Assembly (NCBI RefSeq): GCF_003048535.1
Contig: NZ_PIRQ01000002.1
Coordinates: 1-64,000 of the forward strand
DNA: 64,000 nt
Direction of reading: 5' to 3'
Source: Campylobacter concisus
GTDB taxonomy: Bacteria; Campylobacterota; Campylobacteria; Campylobacterales; Campylobacteraceae
The notes under the pieces were generated by a model. It searched no databases and had not been told where the DNA came from. It saw only the letters and a list, made by a program, of their open reading frames with translations. This document shows, one piece after another, positions 37,453 to 47,275 of this stretch (positions within the stretch are counted from its first letter, which is position 1; each line of letters begins with the position of its first letter). The translations under genes and the position numbers were made by a program.

Positions 37453-38973
37453 ATGTTAAAGCTTAGAAAAATTAACGATAATCCAATCGTTACGCTAGAT
37501 CCTTATGAATATGAAGGTTTTAGATTTTCTAATAGTAATGTCGATACGCTAAGTCTTTCAAAGAATATTCTAAAGCGAGACTTTTTTATATCTTATATCG
37601 AGTATAAAGATATAATAACAGCCACCATAAACATCTCAAGAACAATAGATGATGAGGATATTGAAAACAACATCTCTATCAAAATTTACGAAGAGCTCTC
37701 TCTTGATCCTGCGATTGACTATAAAATAGTTTATTTTGAAAGTAATGTTGAAAAAGAAGATAGAATTTTTAATGTTTTTATTGCTACAAACGAAACTATA
37801 AATAAAATTTTTAAAAATATTTCTAAAAGAGTACCTTTTATAGATTATGTCGTTGTAGAGCCACTCTTATATAGTGTTATATATAAAAAAGGCTTACTTC
37901 CTAGCACTCAGAGTGATTGTTTTTTGACATTTAGGGCCGATGAAGCATTTATAAGCATTTATGTAAATGGAGAATACCTTACATCAAGAGGTTTAAGATA
38001 CACACTAAATTATTTAAAAGATAAATTTATAGAGCAAAGCGGCGAAAAAGTAAGCCTAGAAAGCTTTTTAGATATCCTAAAGACAAGAGGACTTTTAGAT
38101 AGCAATGAAGAAGGCTTTAGCTACGATCTAAATACTGTTTTTGAGGACTATATATTTTACGTAAATGACACGATAAATGTTGTCAATAGAATCTATAGTA
38201 TAAATATAAAAAATATCTATATTGACTGCGACTATAAAATAGAGCGTTTTGAGAAATTCATCAATACAAAGCTTGGCACAAATGCTACGAAATTAAATAT
38301 AAGCACTGTAATAAATTCTAAAAATTTAGCCATTAGCGAACGGTATAACATGATGGCTTTGTATGCAAATTTTTACAAAAAAGAGGCCTTTAATGCTGAT
38401 TTTAACTTCTCAAATTTGCTTAGACCTGATCCATTCACAAAAAGAAAAAGCGGTAAATTTATACTGACATGTGCCGCTGCTTTTTGCCTAAGCATGTCCT
38501 ATCCTCTTTATAATTATATAGCTGGCAGTATTTTAGAAGCAGATTCGCAAAAGCTAAGTGATGAGCTTGATGTGCTTAATGCGCAAGCAGCACAAATAAG
38601 AAGTACTCTTGAAAGACTAAAAAAAGAGCAAAATGATATAAAAGGATTAACTGATAAAGAGGAAGAGAAGTTAAATTTTAGAAAAGGGTTGCTTCAAGAA
38701 ATTGAAAACAAAAAAGATCATTACGTAATGAAAGGTTTAAATCTTTTCGAAATTACCGATACGATAAACAGCAATAGCGTTTTTATAACAAATATTAAAA
38801 ATAACGATAAAAATTTAACAGTAACCGTTGTTAGCGATAATGAAAAAAGGATTACGCAGCTAATAAAAGATATCAGCAAGATGCCTAAATATTCAGTAAA
38901 TACAAAAAAAATTAAAGAAGATAAACAAAATAACGAGTATGAAAGTAATATAAGTATAGAGATTAGACAATGA
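37453..38973 (+). CDS. GspL/PilM-PilN-like platform protein of DNA-uptake system
   Basis: A 506-residue bitopic inner-membrane protein. About 330 cytoplasmic residues precede one membrane helix (around 335-355, FILTCAAAFCLSMSYPL). A periplasmic coiled coil (SDELDVLNAQAAQIRSTLERL region) and a small alpha/beta domain follow. This layout is that of GspL, or a fused PilM plus PilN. The next two genes look like GspM/PilO and GspC/PilP. It begins the operon after GAGG and ends in an ATGA overlap. Sequence similarity is weak, so the call rests on topology and position. Confidence 0.65.
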   Translation: MLKLRKINDNPIVTLDPYEYEGFRFSNSNVDTLSLSKNILKRDFFISYIEYKDIITATINISRTIDDEDIENNISIKIYEELSLDPAIDYKIVYFESNVEKEDRIFNVFIATNETINKIFKNISKRVPFIDYVVVEPLLYSVIYKKGLLPSTQSDCFLTFRADEAFISIYVNGEYLTSRGLRYTLNYLKDKFIEQSGEKVSLESFLDILKTRGLLDSNEEGFSYDLNTVFEDYIFYVNDTINVVNRIYSINIKNIYIDCDYKIERFEKFINTKLGTNATKLNISTVINSKNLAISERYNMMALYANFYKKEAFNADFNFSNLLRPDPFTKRKSGKFILTCAAAFCLSMSYPLYNYIAGSILEADSQKLSDELDVLNAQAAQIRSTLERLKKEQNDIKGLTDKEEEKLNFRKGLLQEIENKKDHYVMKGLNLFEITDTINSNSVFITNIKNNDKNLTVTVVSDNEKRITQLIKDISKMPKYSVNTKKIKEDKQNNEYESNISIEIRQ

Positions 38974-39617
38974 GACAAGACGTTTTAAGTAAAATAGATA
39001 AGTATTTTGACGCAAAAAAACAAAGCGAAACAAATATAATTTTTTTGGGTTCAGCTTTAATTATTATTTATATTGTTTATATGCTTTGTTTTGATCCGTC
39101 GCAAGATTTTTATGATGAAAGATTTAATTCGCATACTAAAATTAGCAATGATCTTTCAAGAACAAGAGATTATTTAAGATCGACCAGCTCACCTAGCGGG
39201 GATAAAAATTTTAAAATAAATGAAGAGACCAAAATACTTGAAACGCTTAAAGGCAAATATTCTAGTGTTTTAAAATTTAATGCTCATTTTGACTCAAAGC
39301 TAAAAGAACTATCGTTTTTATTATTTAACGATCAAAATTGGGCAAATTTCTTAGACAATATCGTATCTTTAGCGAAGCAAAATAATATAAAAATTTTAGA
39401 GTTAAAAAGTGATATAAAAGAGCCAAATTTCCAAAAAATTGAGCAAATTTTAAATATTGACTTGACATTTTTGGGAGGTTTTAAAGATATGCTTTCATAT
39501 ATAAATGGCCTTGAAGAATCAAAGCTAGTGGTTGATCTTCATAAAATGGATGTAAATTCTACCCAAAAAGAGCTTGGCGCTAAGATCTCAATATCTGTTT
39601 GGGGGATGAAATACTAA
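38970..39617 (+). CDS. GspM/PilO-like inner membrane protein
   Basis: A 215-residue bitopic protein with a short cytoplasmic tail, one membrane helix at about 24-42 (IIFLGSALIIIYIVYML), a coiled-coil linker and a small periplasmic domain ending in ISVWGMKY. This is the PilO/GspM layout. It overlaps its neighbours by four bases (ATGA) and one base (TAATG), so production with the GspL-like protein is coupled. The family is inferred from topology and order. Confidence 0.62.
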   Translation: MRQDVLSKIDKYFDAKKQSETNIIFLGSALIIIYIVYMLCFDPSQDFYDERFNSHTKISNDLSRTRDYLRSTSSPSGDKNFKINEETKILETLKGKYSSVLKFNAHFDSKLKELSFLLFNDQNWANFLDNIVSLAKQNNIKILELKSDIKEPNFQKIEQILNIDLTFLGGFKDMLSYINGLEESKLVVDLHKMDVNSTQKELGAKISISVWGMKY

Positions 39618-40030
39618 TGAAAATAAAAATTTTATTGGCTTTTTTATTGTTAAATATTGCTTTTGCTAATCAGCTTCAAGAGGAAATGGACTCTTATGAT
39701 AAAATTTTTGAAAAAATAAAGGAAAAAAGAAGCGGTCTTAGCGATATTGAGCTTTCTAGTATAAAAAATCCTTTTAAGCAAGAACCTATCAAGACGGTAA
39801 CAGATCAAAATTTATCAATTATTACTCAGGCTTCAAAAGGGCTTAGTTTAAAAGCAATTTTATTAAACAAAGCAAATATTGATTCCAAATGGTATGCTGT
39901 CGGTGATATTGTTGATGGTTACAAAATAGCTAACATTACTAAAAATAGCGTTTTTTTAGTAAAAGGCGATGAGAAACAAGAGCTAATTTTAAAAAATGGA
40001 AGTAAAAATGTTGAGATTAAGATTAAATAA
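39617..40030 (+). CDS. ctsR: PilP/GspC-like periplasmic protein, probable CtsR
   Basis: A 137-residue protein with a signal peptide (MKIKILLAFLLLNIAFA), starting at ATG 39617 over the previous stop. An upstream ATG at 39599 has no signal context. The C-terminal half (KGLSLKAILLNKANIDSKWY, then VGDIVDGYKIANI) reads like the HR domain of GspC/PilP, which contacts the secretin N0 domain. Its place immediately before the secretin matches ctsR of C. jejuni; the symbol is by position. Confidence 0.6.
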   Translation: MKIKILLAFLLLNIAFANQLQEEMDSYDKIFEKIKEKRSGLSDIELSSIKNPFKQEPIKTVTDQNLSIITQASKGLSLKAILLNKANIDSKWYAVGDIVDGYKIANITKNSVFLVKGDEKQELILKNGSKNVEIKIK

Positions 40031-41528
40031 AATATTAATAATGGGTGCACTCATTTGCTTAAATATGAATTATGCTAGTGCTAATGAGAGTGGTTGTTTA
40101 AGCAAAAATTTTAATATGAAAATTTCAGATGATGTTACGCTAGTAGATGTGTTAAATCAGCTTTCAGAAATGTGTAACTTTAGTATTGTTGCAAAGGATA
40201 CTTATAGCAAAACAGAGCTAAAAGATAAAGTTTTTGGTGTTAATATCAGAAATATGAGTCTTAGCGAAGTTTTCGACCTACTTTTAAGTGAGAAAAATTT
40301 AAGCTACGAGTTTTCAAATAATGTATTAAAAATTTCATCTTTAAAAACTCAAATTTTTAAACTAGATTATATAACTTCTATTAGAGAAGGAACTGCTGTC
40401 ACCCAAGCTTCAGTGGATGCTACTCCATCTGAAATTTCTAGTGGTTCAAGTAGTAGCGATAATTCCCAAGATGATAGTTCTCAAGGCTCAAGCAACCTTA
40501 TAAAAACTACTGAAAGGTTTGACTTTTGGGAAAAACTAGATGCTGAGCTTAAAGCTATTTTAAATAATAGTAGCGAACATATCACAGCGCCTGATCCTAT
40601 CATAAATCAAAATGCAGGTCTTATCACTGTTACAGCTACCCCTTCTCAACTTAAGCGAGTTGAGAAGTATATAGATGAAATGCAAAAAAGACTAAAGAAA
40701 CAAGTAATTATTGATGTTTCTATTATTTCAGTTGAGTTAAATAATGAATACAAGCAAGGTGTTGACTGGAGTAAATTTGAACTTGGATTTAATACATACA
40801 TTGGCAATTCAAGGAATAATCCGAGCTCAAGTGCAACTTGGACAAATAAAGGCAATAGCCTAAGCGATGGATTTGGACGTACATTAAATATCGCAGCTAA
40901 TTTAAATTTTAGCCTTGATGGAATGATAAATTTTCTTGAAACAAATGGAAAGACAAAGGTTATATCAAGCCCAAAAGTAACAACACTTAATAATCAGCAA
41001 GCTCTAATTTCAGTTGGTGATAACATAAACTACCGTGTTCAACAAAAAACTGACAATGGAAACAGCAATAGTGATAGGCTGACAACTACTTATAAACAAT
41101 ATTCTGTTTTTATAGGCATATTATTAAATTTATTACCAGAAGTCTCTGATAATAATAAAATCATGCTTCGAATCAATCCATCGCTTAGTAACTTTAAATA
41201 CGCTGAAGACGACACAAGACAAAATGCGTTAAGAGAGATTGCTCCAGATACGGTGCAAAAGAAGCTTTCAACTGTTGTTCAAGTTGATAGCGGTGATACT
41301 ATTATTCTTGGTGGATTAATAGGCCAGACAAAGGGCAAAAATAATACTTCTGTGCCTCTTCTTTCTGATATCCCACTTATAGGTGGTGTCTTTAAAAGCA
41401 CAAGAGACAATATAAAGACAACAGAGCTTATCTTTGTCATCACTCCTCATGTAGTTGATTTTGACAAAAAAAAGCCACTTAATCAATCATTAAAAGACTT
41501 AGGTTTTTCTAAAACGATCTATGAATAA
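40008..41528 (+). CDS. ctsD: Secretin of the Cts transformation system
   Basis: Outer membrane secretin ring that lets DNA or a pseudopilus cross, 506 residues from ATG at 40008. GGAAG before that ATG decides it over 39996. A signal peptide ends near NYASANES. Secretin/TonB N-terminal and N-domains are followed by the beta domain with KVISSPKVTTLNNQQALISVG and the C-terminal motif VPLLSDIPLIGGVFKS. A Ser-rich linker (SSGSSSSDNSQDDSSQGSS) splits the N domains. It overlaps both neighbours. Confidence 0.9.
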   Translation: MLRLRLNKILIMGALICLNMNYASANESGCLSKNFNMKISDDVTLVDVLNQLSEMCNFSIVAKDTYSKTELKDKVFGVNIRNMSLSEVFDLLLSEKNLSYEFSNNVLKISSLKTQIFKLDYITSIREGTAVTQASVDATPSEISSGSSSSDNSQDDSSQGSSNLIKTTERFDFWEKLDAELKAILNNSSEHITAPDPIINQNAGLITVTATPSQLKRVEKYIDEMQKRLKKQVIIDVSIISVELNNEYKQGVDWSKFELGFNTYIGNSRNNPSSSATWTNKGNSLSDGFGRTLNIAANLNFSLDGMINFLETNGKTKVISSPKVTTLNNQQALISVGDNINYRVQQKTDNGNSNSDRLTTTYKQYSVFIGILLNLLPEVSDNNKIMLRINPSLSNFKYAEDDTRQNALREIAPDTVQKKLSTVVQVDSGDTIILGGLIGQTKGKNNTSVPLLSDIPLIGGVFKSTRDNIKTTELIFVITPHVVDFDKKKPLNQSLKDLGFSKTIYE

Positions 41529-42348
41529 CAAGAATATTTATACAGATATAAAAGATATCTTTATCAACGAAGATGAAGTAGCTGATTTTGTTAACCTAGA
41601 TAACTCAATCACTTGTTACAATAAGATCGTCTCGGCTCTAAAAAAGCCATTAAAACTTATACTTTTTTATGGTAAGCCTGGTAGTGGAAAGACTTTTTTG
41701 CTAAACAAGATAGCCTCTGATCTTCAAAAGGATAAAAAATTAATTTTTTTCCCACATCCTTTTTTTAGCGAGGCTACATTTATAGAAGCTCTTTGTGGAG
41801 ATATATATGGAAATAAACTTGATAATATAAATAATTTTGAAAGTTTTGTTGCACACTACTCAAAGGAATTTAAAAATAAAGATGAAATTTTACAAAACCA
41901 AATAGTTGTCATCCTGGATGAAGCACAACTTTATCCTACTGAATTGATTGAAAAAATAAGGCTGATGGCTGATACAAGATTATTTAAATTTCTATTTACT
42001 ATTCATAAAACTGAAAATGAAGATGTGTTAGCAAAGGACTATTTTCAAACTAGAATTTGGGAGAGCATAGAGCTTGGAAGTGCAAACACGAATGAAATCA
42101 TAGTTTATTTGCAAAGAAAAATAGGACAAAAAGGCTACGATAAATACCTAAATTTTCAGAAAAAAGACTATGACAAAGCCTATGAGCTTTGTTGCGGAAA
42201 TCTACGCACACTAAATAAAATCATGTATAAATTTTATGAAATTTGTGAATATTACGAACAAAATCAGCCATCAAAATTAAGTAGCGAGGACGCAAATATT
42301 AAAATTTTGACAATGTCTGCACTTGATACAGGAATAATTCATGCTTGA
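41521..42348 (+). CDS. ctsP: ExeA/GspA-like AAA ATPase, CtsP
   Basis: Cytoplasmic P-loop ATPase of 275 residues. Walker A GKPGSGKT is at 51-58 and Walker B VVILDEAQ at 129-136. The fold is the AAA_22/GspA group. In C. jejuni, CtsP at this position is required for natural transformation. It overlaps the secretin stop by eight bases and the next membrane gene by eight, suggesting it works with that protein as ExeA does with ExeB. Confidence 0.82.
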   Translation: MNNKNIYTDIKDIFINEDEVADFVNLDNSITCYNKIVSALKKPLKLILFYGKPGSGKTFLLNKIASDLQKDKKLIFFPHPFFSEATFIEALCGDIYGNKLDNINNFESFVAHYSKEFKNKDEILQNQIVVILDEAQLYPTELIEKIRLMADTRLFKFLFTIHKTENEDVLAKDYFQTRIWESIELGSANTNEIIVYLQRKIGQKGYDKYLNFQKKDYDKAYELCCGNLRTLNKIMYKFYEICEYYEQNQPSKLSSEDANIKILTMSALDTGIIHA

Positions 42349-43219
42349 ATTACAAGAAATTCAAAGGCTAGAAAAGCTCTATGAAGAGTACGAAAAAAAG
42401 AATAAAAATAGCTTTTTAAAATTGTTATCACATAAAAAGTTAGGCCTTTTAATAATTACGGTATTGCTAATCGCTTTTATTTTTGGTGCTTTTTTATTTT
42501 TCTCAAATGCTAAAAATAAAAAAGAGACAACCAATATTCCAACTTTAGTTGAGAAAAATTTGACAATACAAACAGATATAAAAGAAAAAAACATAACCTT
42601 TGCTGAAACTAATGTCAGCAAAAATATTTTAGAAGATGGCAAACAAAAAAGTGAGCAAGCAAAAGAGAGGTTTGAATCAGATAAGAAGCAAGATGAGCTT
42701 GCTGAGAAAATAGCGAAAAAGCTAGAACAATCCATAAAACTAAATGAAGATAACAAAGAGCAGATAGCAGATAAAAAACAAAGAAGTAGTGGTGGTTGGT
42801 TAAAGCTAAATTTACCAACTGAAAATGAAAACATACAAAATGAACAGTCTCTACCAAATGAAGAGGTAATAGAACTAGAACCAAAAGCAAAGCCAAAAAT
42901 TGATATTCAAATTTCAAGTGAAAACAATGAAATATCTATGCTAAAAGAAAATTTTAATAAAAGCAAAAATCCAGAAATCGCCCTTAAAATAGCAAGAAAA
43001 TGCTATCAAGACAAAAGATATAGCGACACTATAAAATGGGCACTATCGGCAAATAATTTAGATAGTAGCATTGAGGAGTCTTGGGTCATGTTTGCTAAGG
43101 CAAAATATATGCTAAAGCAAAAAGATGACGCATTGCGTGCATTAGAAGAATATAATAAAAATAAAAATAAGCCCGAGATAAATGAGCTAATAAATAAGAT
43201 AAAAAGTGATACGTTGTGA
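42341..43219 (+). CDS. Bitopic membrane protein with C-terminal TPR-like region
   Basis: A 292-residue protein with a cytoplasmic tail of about 33 residues, one membrane helix (LGLLIITVLLIAFIFGAFLF) and a long Lys/Glu-rich, probably disordered stretch. A C-terminal TPR-like region (KNPEIALKIARKCYQDKRY onward) follows. It resembles the membrane partner of GspA-type ATPases, and gene order supports pairing with CtsP. C. jejuni CtsX may be this protein, but I cannot verify it. A GTGA overlap couples it to the next gene. Confidence 0.68.
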   Translation: MLELQEIQRLEKLYEEYEKKNKNSFLKLLSHKKLGLLIITVLLIAFIFGAFLFFSNAKNKKETTNIPTLVEKNLTIQTDIKEKNITFAETNVSKNILEDGKQKSEQAKERFESDKKQDELAEKIAKKLEQSIKLNEDNKEQIADKKQRSSGGWLKLNLPTENENIQNEQSLPNEEVIELEPKAKPKIDIQISSENNEISMLKENFNKSKNPEIALKIARKCYQDKRYSDTIKWALSANNLDSSIEESWVMFAKAKYMLKQKDDALRALEEYNKNKNKPEINELINKIKSDTL

Positions 43220-43755
43220 AATTTTTACTTATTATATTTTTATCATTAAATGCCTTTGCGCTTGGGGCGGCTGACATTAAAAGTTATTTTGAAAAAGCTG
43301 AATATCCTAAAATTTGTAATCAAAAAATACAAGATCTTTTAAAAGATTCACAAAATGAAGAATTTCTTAATATCTTTGGCATATCTTGCTTAAAAACAAA
43401 TGATATAGATAGGCTCGCTCTTCCAGCAAGCAAGCTATCAAAAACACAAAGCTCAAGAGAGAATGCAGCATATTTTGCTGATATATTGCTTAAAAAAAAG
43501 CTATTGCTTCATGCTATCTTGGATGGGGCTGATATAAGCTATATTAGACTTCCAAAGAGCGATTACATTCTTTCATTTATATTTGATAAATTTGTCAAAA
43601 AAGAATACGTTGAGGAGCTCGGCGTATTTATTTTTGAAGAGCCAAATTCAGATACAAGATATGAGCTTAGTGCAATCGCTGGCTCAAATTTTGCAAAAAT
43701 GATTTTAAAAATTTTTAAAAATGACGATCTTACTTCGCAGATTGAGTATAGATAA
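43216..43755 (+). CDS. Secreted hypothetical protein in the Cts operon
   Basis: A 179-residue protein starting with GTG at 43216 (GTGA overlap). The signal peptide (MKFLLIIFLSLNAFALGA) predicts export to the periplasm. Two Cys (in KICNQKIQ and GISCLK) could form a disulfide. The rest is helical, possibly TPR-like (SRENAAYFADILLKKKLLLH). I do not recognise the family. Its position between the CtsP partner and the CtsE ATPase suggests an accessory role in DNA uptake. Confidence 0.62.
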   Translation: MKFLLIIFLSLNAFALGAADIKSYFEKAEYPKICNQKIQDLLKDSQNEEFLNIFGISCLKTNDIDRLALPASKLSKTQSSRENAAYFADILLKKKLLLHAILDGADISYIRLPKSDYILSFIFDKFVKKEYVEELGVFIFEEPNSDTRYELSAIAGSNFAKMILKIFKNDDLTSQIEYR

Positions 43756-43764
43756 AGAGAAGAG

Positions 43765-45516
43765 ATGAATAATTTAGAAAATTTAACGCTAAAAACATTA
43801 GAGCAACTTAATAAACTAAATGATGAGCAAATTTTAAAGATTATAGAGATAAAAAAGATAAACGAAAAAAGTCTTTTAGCTATTTTGCTTGAAGAAAATA
43901 TGCTAGAAGAAGAGATTTTTTTTGAAATTCTATCTGATATTTATAGAAGAGGACACACTGACATTGATGAAATTTCAACTAGTCTTCAGATAGATCAAAA
44001 GCGCTTTATTCAATATGTATGTGATAAATTTAAAATCACATTTTTTGATCTTGATGATATAGATATCGACTACCGTATCAGTGAAAAACTAAGCACCTCG
44101 CAGCTAAAATCATATAACGCCATACCCGTAAAAGAAGACGAGATAAGCGTTTATGTTGCTTTTAAAAATCCTTTTGACGTGATCATTCAAGATAAAGTTC
44201 AAAATTTATTCAACAGAAAGCTATTAAAAGTAGCTTGCGCAGATCCAGCCCAGATAGAAAAATATATAAACAAAATAGCTCTTAATGAAAGCATAAAGGA
44301 CGTTATTACAGAGATCAGAAAAGAGCTTTCAAGCTCCAGTAGCCAAGGGCAAAGCACAGAAAGTTCTGGAATTTTAAAGCTAATTGAGATAATTTTAAAA
44401 ACATCTATTCAAAGCAGAGCGAGCGATATTCACATCGAGCCAACCGAGACAAACTGTATCGTAAGAAGCAGGATAGATGGTATGCTAAGTGAGACATTTA
44501 TATTTGATAAAGATATTTATCCTCCGATGGTAAGCCGAATGAAGCTACTTTCAAATATGGATATCGCGGAGCGTCGCCGCCCACAAGATGGTAGATTTTC
44601 AGCTCAAATTTTAGATAAAGAGTACGATTTCCGTATCTCTACACTACCTATTTTAAACGGCGAAAGCATAGTTTTAAGAATTTTGGACAAATCAAAAGTT
44701 ATCATAAACATTGAAGACCTTGGTATGCATCCAGATAACTTTGCCAAATTTAAAAAGAGCATGAAAGCGCCTTATGGCATTATCCTAGTTACTGGTCCGA
44801 CAGGATCAGGAAAAACGACTACACTTTATGGTGCATTAAATGATATAAAAAGTGTAAAAACTAAGATTATTACCGTTGAAGATCCGGTTGAGTATCAGCT
44901 AAATATGATCCAACAAGTACATGTCAATGAGAAGGCTGGGCTTACTTTTATCTCGGCTCTTCGCTCTATCCTAAGGCAAGATCCAGACATTATTATGATA
45001 GGTGAGATCAGAGATCAAGAGACGCTTAGAATCGCAATTCAAGCGGCACTAACTGGTCACTTGGTTTTTTCTACACTTCATACAAACGACGCTATTAGCG
45101 CTTTACCTCGTATGGTTGATATGGGTATTGAGCCATATCTAGTAAGTGGTGCACTAGTTTGCATCGAGGCTCAAAGGCTTGTAAGAAAGCTTTGCCCGTA
45201 TTGCAAACAAAAAGTCACGCTATCTCAAAAAGCTCTTGATGAGATTAAGAGATTTCTTCCTGAAGATTATCAATTTTATAAAAGCGTAGGTTGCCAACAT
45301 TGCTCACAGACTGGATATCTAGGGCGTGAAATGATAAGCGAAATATTATCTATCAGCGATCATATAGCAAGTATCGTAGCAAATAACGCTTCGAAAGAAG
45401 AGCTTAAAAAGGCCGCCTATGACGAAGGCTTTATAGATATGTTCCACGATGGCGTTATACGCGCAGCAAATGGTGTAACAACCATCGAAGAAGTATATAG
45501 AGTTGCCAAGATATGA
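43765..45516 (+). CDS. ctsE: GspE/PulE-type assembly ATPase
   Basis: Hexameric cytoplasmic ATPase powering pseudopilus assembly, 583 residues. An N-terminal MshEN/GspE-II domain is followed by the NTPase, with Walker A GPTGSGKTT at 344-352, an Asp box (IEPTETNCIVRSRIDG), Walker B DPDIIMIGEIRD and the His box TGHLVFSTLHTNDA. A complete Zn module CPYC...CQHC near 475-515 marks the GspE/PilB side rather than retraction ATPases. It overlaps ctsF by four bases. Confidence 0.93.
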   Translation: MNNLENLTLKTLEQLNKLNDEQILKIIEIKKINEKSLLAILLEENMLEEEIFFEILSDIYRRGHTDIDEISTSLQIDQKRFIQYVCDKFKITFFDLDDIDIDYRISEKLSTSQLKSYNAIPVKEDEISVYVAFKNPFDVIIQDKVQNLFNRKLLKVACADPAQIEKYINKIALNESIKDVITEIRKELSSSSSQGQSTESSGILKLIEIILKTSIQSRASDIHIEPTETNCIVRSRIDGMLSETFIFDKDIYPPMVSRMKLLSNMDIAERRRPQDGRFSAQILDKEYDFRISTLPILNGESIVLRILDKSKVIINIEDLGMHPDNFAKFKKSMKAPYGIILVTGPTGSGKTTTLYGALNDIKSVKTKIITVEDPVEYQLNMIQQVHVNEKAGLTFISALRSILRQDPDIIMIGEIRDQETLRIAIQAALTGHLVFSTLHTNDAISALPRMVDMGIEPYLVSGALVCIEAQRLVRKLCPYCKQKVTLSQKALDEIKRFLPEDYQFYKSVGCQHCSQTGYLGREMISEILSISDHIASIVANNASKEELKKAAYDEGFIDMFHDGVIRAANGVTTIEEVYRVAKI

Positions 45517-46751
45517 AATTTTACGAAATAGAATATATAAAAGATGGCAAACGCCAAAAGATGAGCCTAAAGGCCAATAGCAAAAATGATGTAAAAAATC
45601 GTGCAAATATTCAAGGCATGATAGTAAAGATCAAAGAAACTCAGGTCTCAAGTATTAACAATGATTTTTTGGACTTGCAAGAAAAATTTAACAAAATATT
45701 CTCTTCTTCAAAAGTAAAAATTCCAGCTCTAGTTGCTACCATAAGGCAACTTAGCGTTATGACTAATGCTGGTATATCAATACATGATGGCATAAAAGAG
45801 ACAGCAAATGCTACTGAGGATAAAAGGCTAAAAACAATATTTCAAACGCTAGATGAAGACCTAAATCAAGGTGCAAGTTTAACTCAAAGTATAGAAAATT
45901 TTCAAGAAGAGCTAGGCGATGTCACTGTCGCTATGGTAAGGCTTGGAGAGAGCACTGGTAATATGGCTGATGCATTATCAAAGCTAGCTTCTATCTTGCA
46001 AGAAGTCTGGGATAACCAACAAAAATTTAAAAAAGCTATAAGGTATCCAATAACCGTAATATGCTCTATAATTTTGGCTTTTATTGTGCTCATGACATCA
46101 GTTGTTCCACAATTTCGAGAAATTTTTAGCCAGCTTAATGCCGACCTCCCTCTTCCTACTAAAATTTTACTAAACATTGAATACATAATGAGCAATTACG
46201 GCATATATATAATAGTTGTTCTTATTGCATTTGCTTTTTTGCTAAAAAAGCAATATTCAAATGATGAAAATTTTAGGGATAAGGTCGATAAATACCTACT
46301 AAAAGTCTATCTTGTGGGCAAGATAATATTTTTTGCAAATATGAGTAGATTTAATCTAATCTTTACAGAGCTTGTTCGCGCGGGACTTCCTATCGCTGAT
46401 GCGCTAGATACTGCCGTTGTAACTGTTTCAAATCAAGACATAAGAAATAAGCTAACTGCTGTAAAAGTACTGGTTGGTCGTGGCATAAGCTTAACCGAGG
46501 CCTTTAGGCAAACTGGACTTTATGAGGGTATGCTTATACAGATGATAGGTGCTGGCGAACAAAGTGGTAGCTTAGATGACATGACACAAAAAGTTACTGA
46601 TTATTATAGAGTGAAATTTAATGATATTATTGATAATATTTCAAACTATATTGAGCCGATACTACTAATATTTATCGCAGCTATGGTGCTTTTGCTCGCC
46701 CTTGGTATATTTATGCCAATGTGGGATATGGCAAAAGCTGTTAAAAATTAA
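45513..46751 (+). CDS. ctsF: GspF/PulF-type inner membrane platform protein
   Basis: Polytopic platform protein of 412 residues with two T2SSF domains, each about 120 residues. It has hydrophobic helices near 175-200, 225-245 and 380-405. Motifs such as LATIRQLSVMTNAGISIHDG and GEQSGSLDDMTQK mark the two repeats. It receives force from CtsE. It is the last obvious uptake gene of the operon; the PAS gene follows after only 21 bases. Confidence 0.92.
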   Translation: MKFYEIEYIKDGKRQKMSLKANSKNDVKNRANIQGMIVKIKETQVSSINNDFLDLQEKFNKIFSSSKVKIPALVATIRQLSVMTNAGISIHDGIKETANATEDKRLKTIFQTLDEDLNQGASLTQSIENFQEELGDVTVAMVRLGESTGNMADALSKLASILQEVWDNQQKFKKAIRYPITVICSIILAFIVLMTSVVPQFREIFSQLNADLPLPTKILLNIEYIMSNYGIYIIVVLIAFAFLLKKQYSNDENFRDKVDKYLLKVYLVGKIIFFANMSRFNLIFTELVRAGLPIADALDTAVVTVSNQDIRNKLTAVKVLVGRGISLTEAFRQTGLYEGMLIQMIGAGEQSGSLDDMTQKVTDYYRVKFNDIIDNISNYIEPILLIFIAAMVLLLALGIFMPMWDMAKAVKN

Positions 46752-46772
46752 ATCAACATTTAAAGGAGTAAA

Positions 46773-47273
46773 ATGCCTATAGAAAGAGAATATGGCGTTG
46801 ATGAGAACGCATTTTTAGTTTCAAAAACGGATACAAAAGGAAGGATTACTTATTGCAACGAGCCTTTTTTAAATATCGTAGGAGTAAAACAAGGTGATCT
46901 CTTGGGAAAACCGCACAATATAATAAGGCACACTGATATGCCAAGAGTTATTTTCAAGCTACTTTGGGAACGCATACAAAATAAAGAGGAAATTTTTGCC
47001 TTTATTAAAAATAAAACTCTCAATGGTGGATTTTACTGGGTATTTGGCAATATCACAGCCTCGCTTGATCAGCAAGATAATATCGTTGGCTACTATTCTG
47101 TTAGACGTAAGCCAAACGCAAAAGCGATAGAGACCATAAAACCACTTTATGCAAAATTACTTGAGCTAGAACGAGATGGCGGTATTGAAGCGTCTAAAAA
47201 ATATTTATTAAAATTCTTAGAAGAAAAATCAACAAGCTATGATGAATTTATAAACAACTTACAAAGGTTCTAG
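46773..47273 (+). CDS. PAS-domain redox/energy taxis sensor (CetB/Aer-like)
   Basis: A 166-residue soluble protein that is essentially one PAS domain. [18 protein letters not shown], the motif NIIRHTDMP (HPDMP in Aer) and [12 protein letters not shown] resemble the FAD-binding PAS of Aer and Campylobacter CetB. In C. jejuni, CetB passes redox signals to the CetA signalling protein. The chemoreceptor gene two bases downstream should be its partner. AAAGGAG precedes the ATG. FAD binding is inferred from family. Confidence 0.87.
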   Translation: MPIEREYGVDENAFLVSKTDTKGRITYCNEPFLNIVGVKQGDLLGKPHNIIRHTDMPRVIFKLLWERIQNKEEIFAFIKNKTLNGGFYWVFGNITASLDQQDNIVGYYSVRRKPNAKAIETIKPLYAKLLELERDGGIEASKKYLLKFLEEKSTSYDEFINNLQRF

Positions 47274-47275
47274 AT

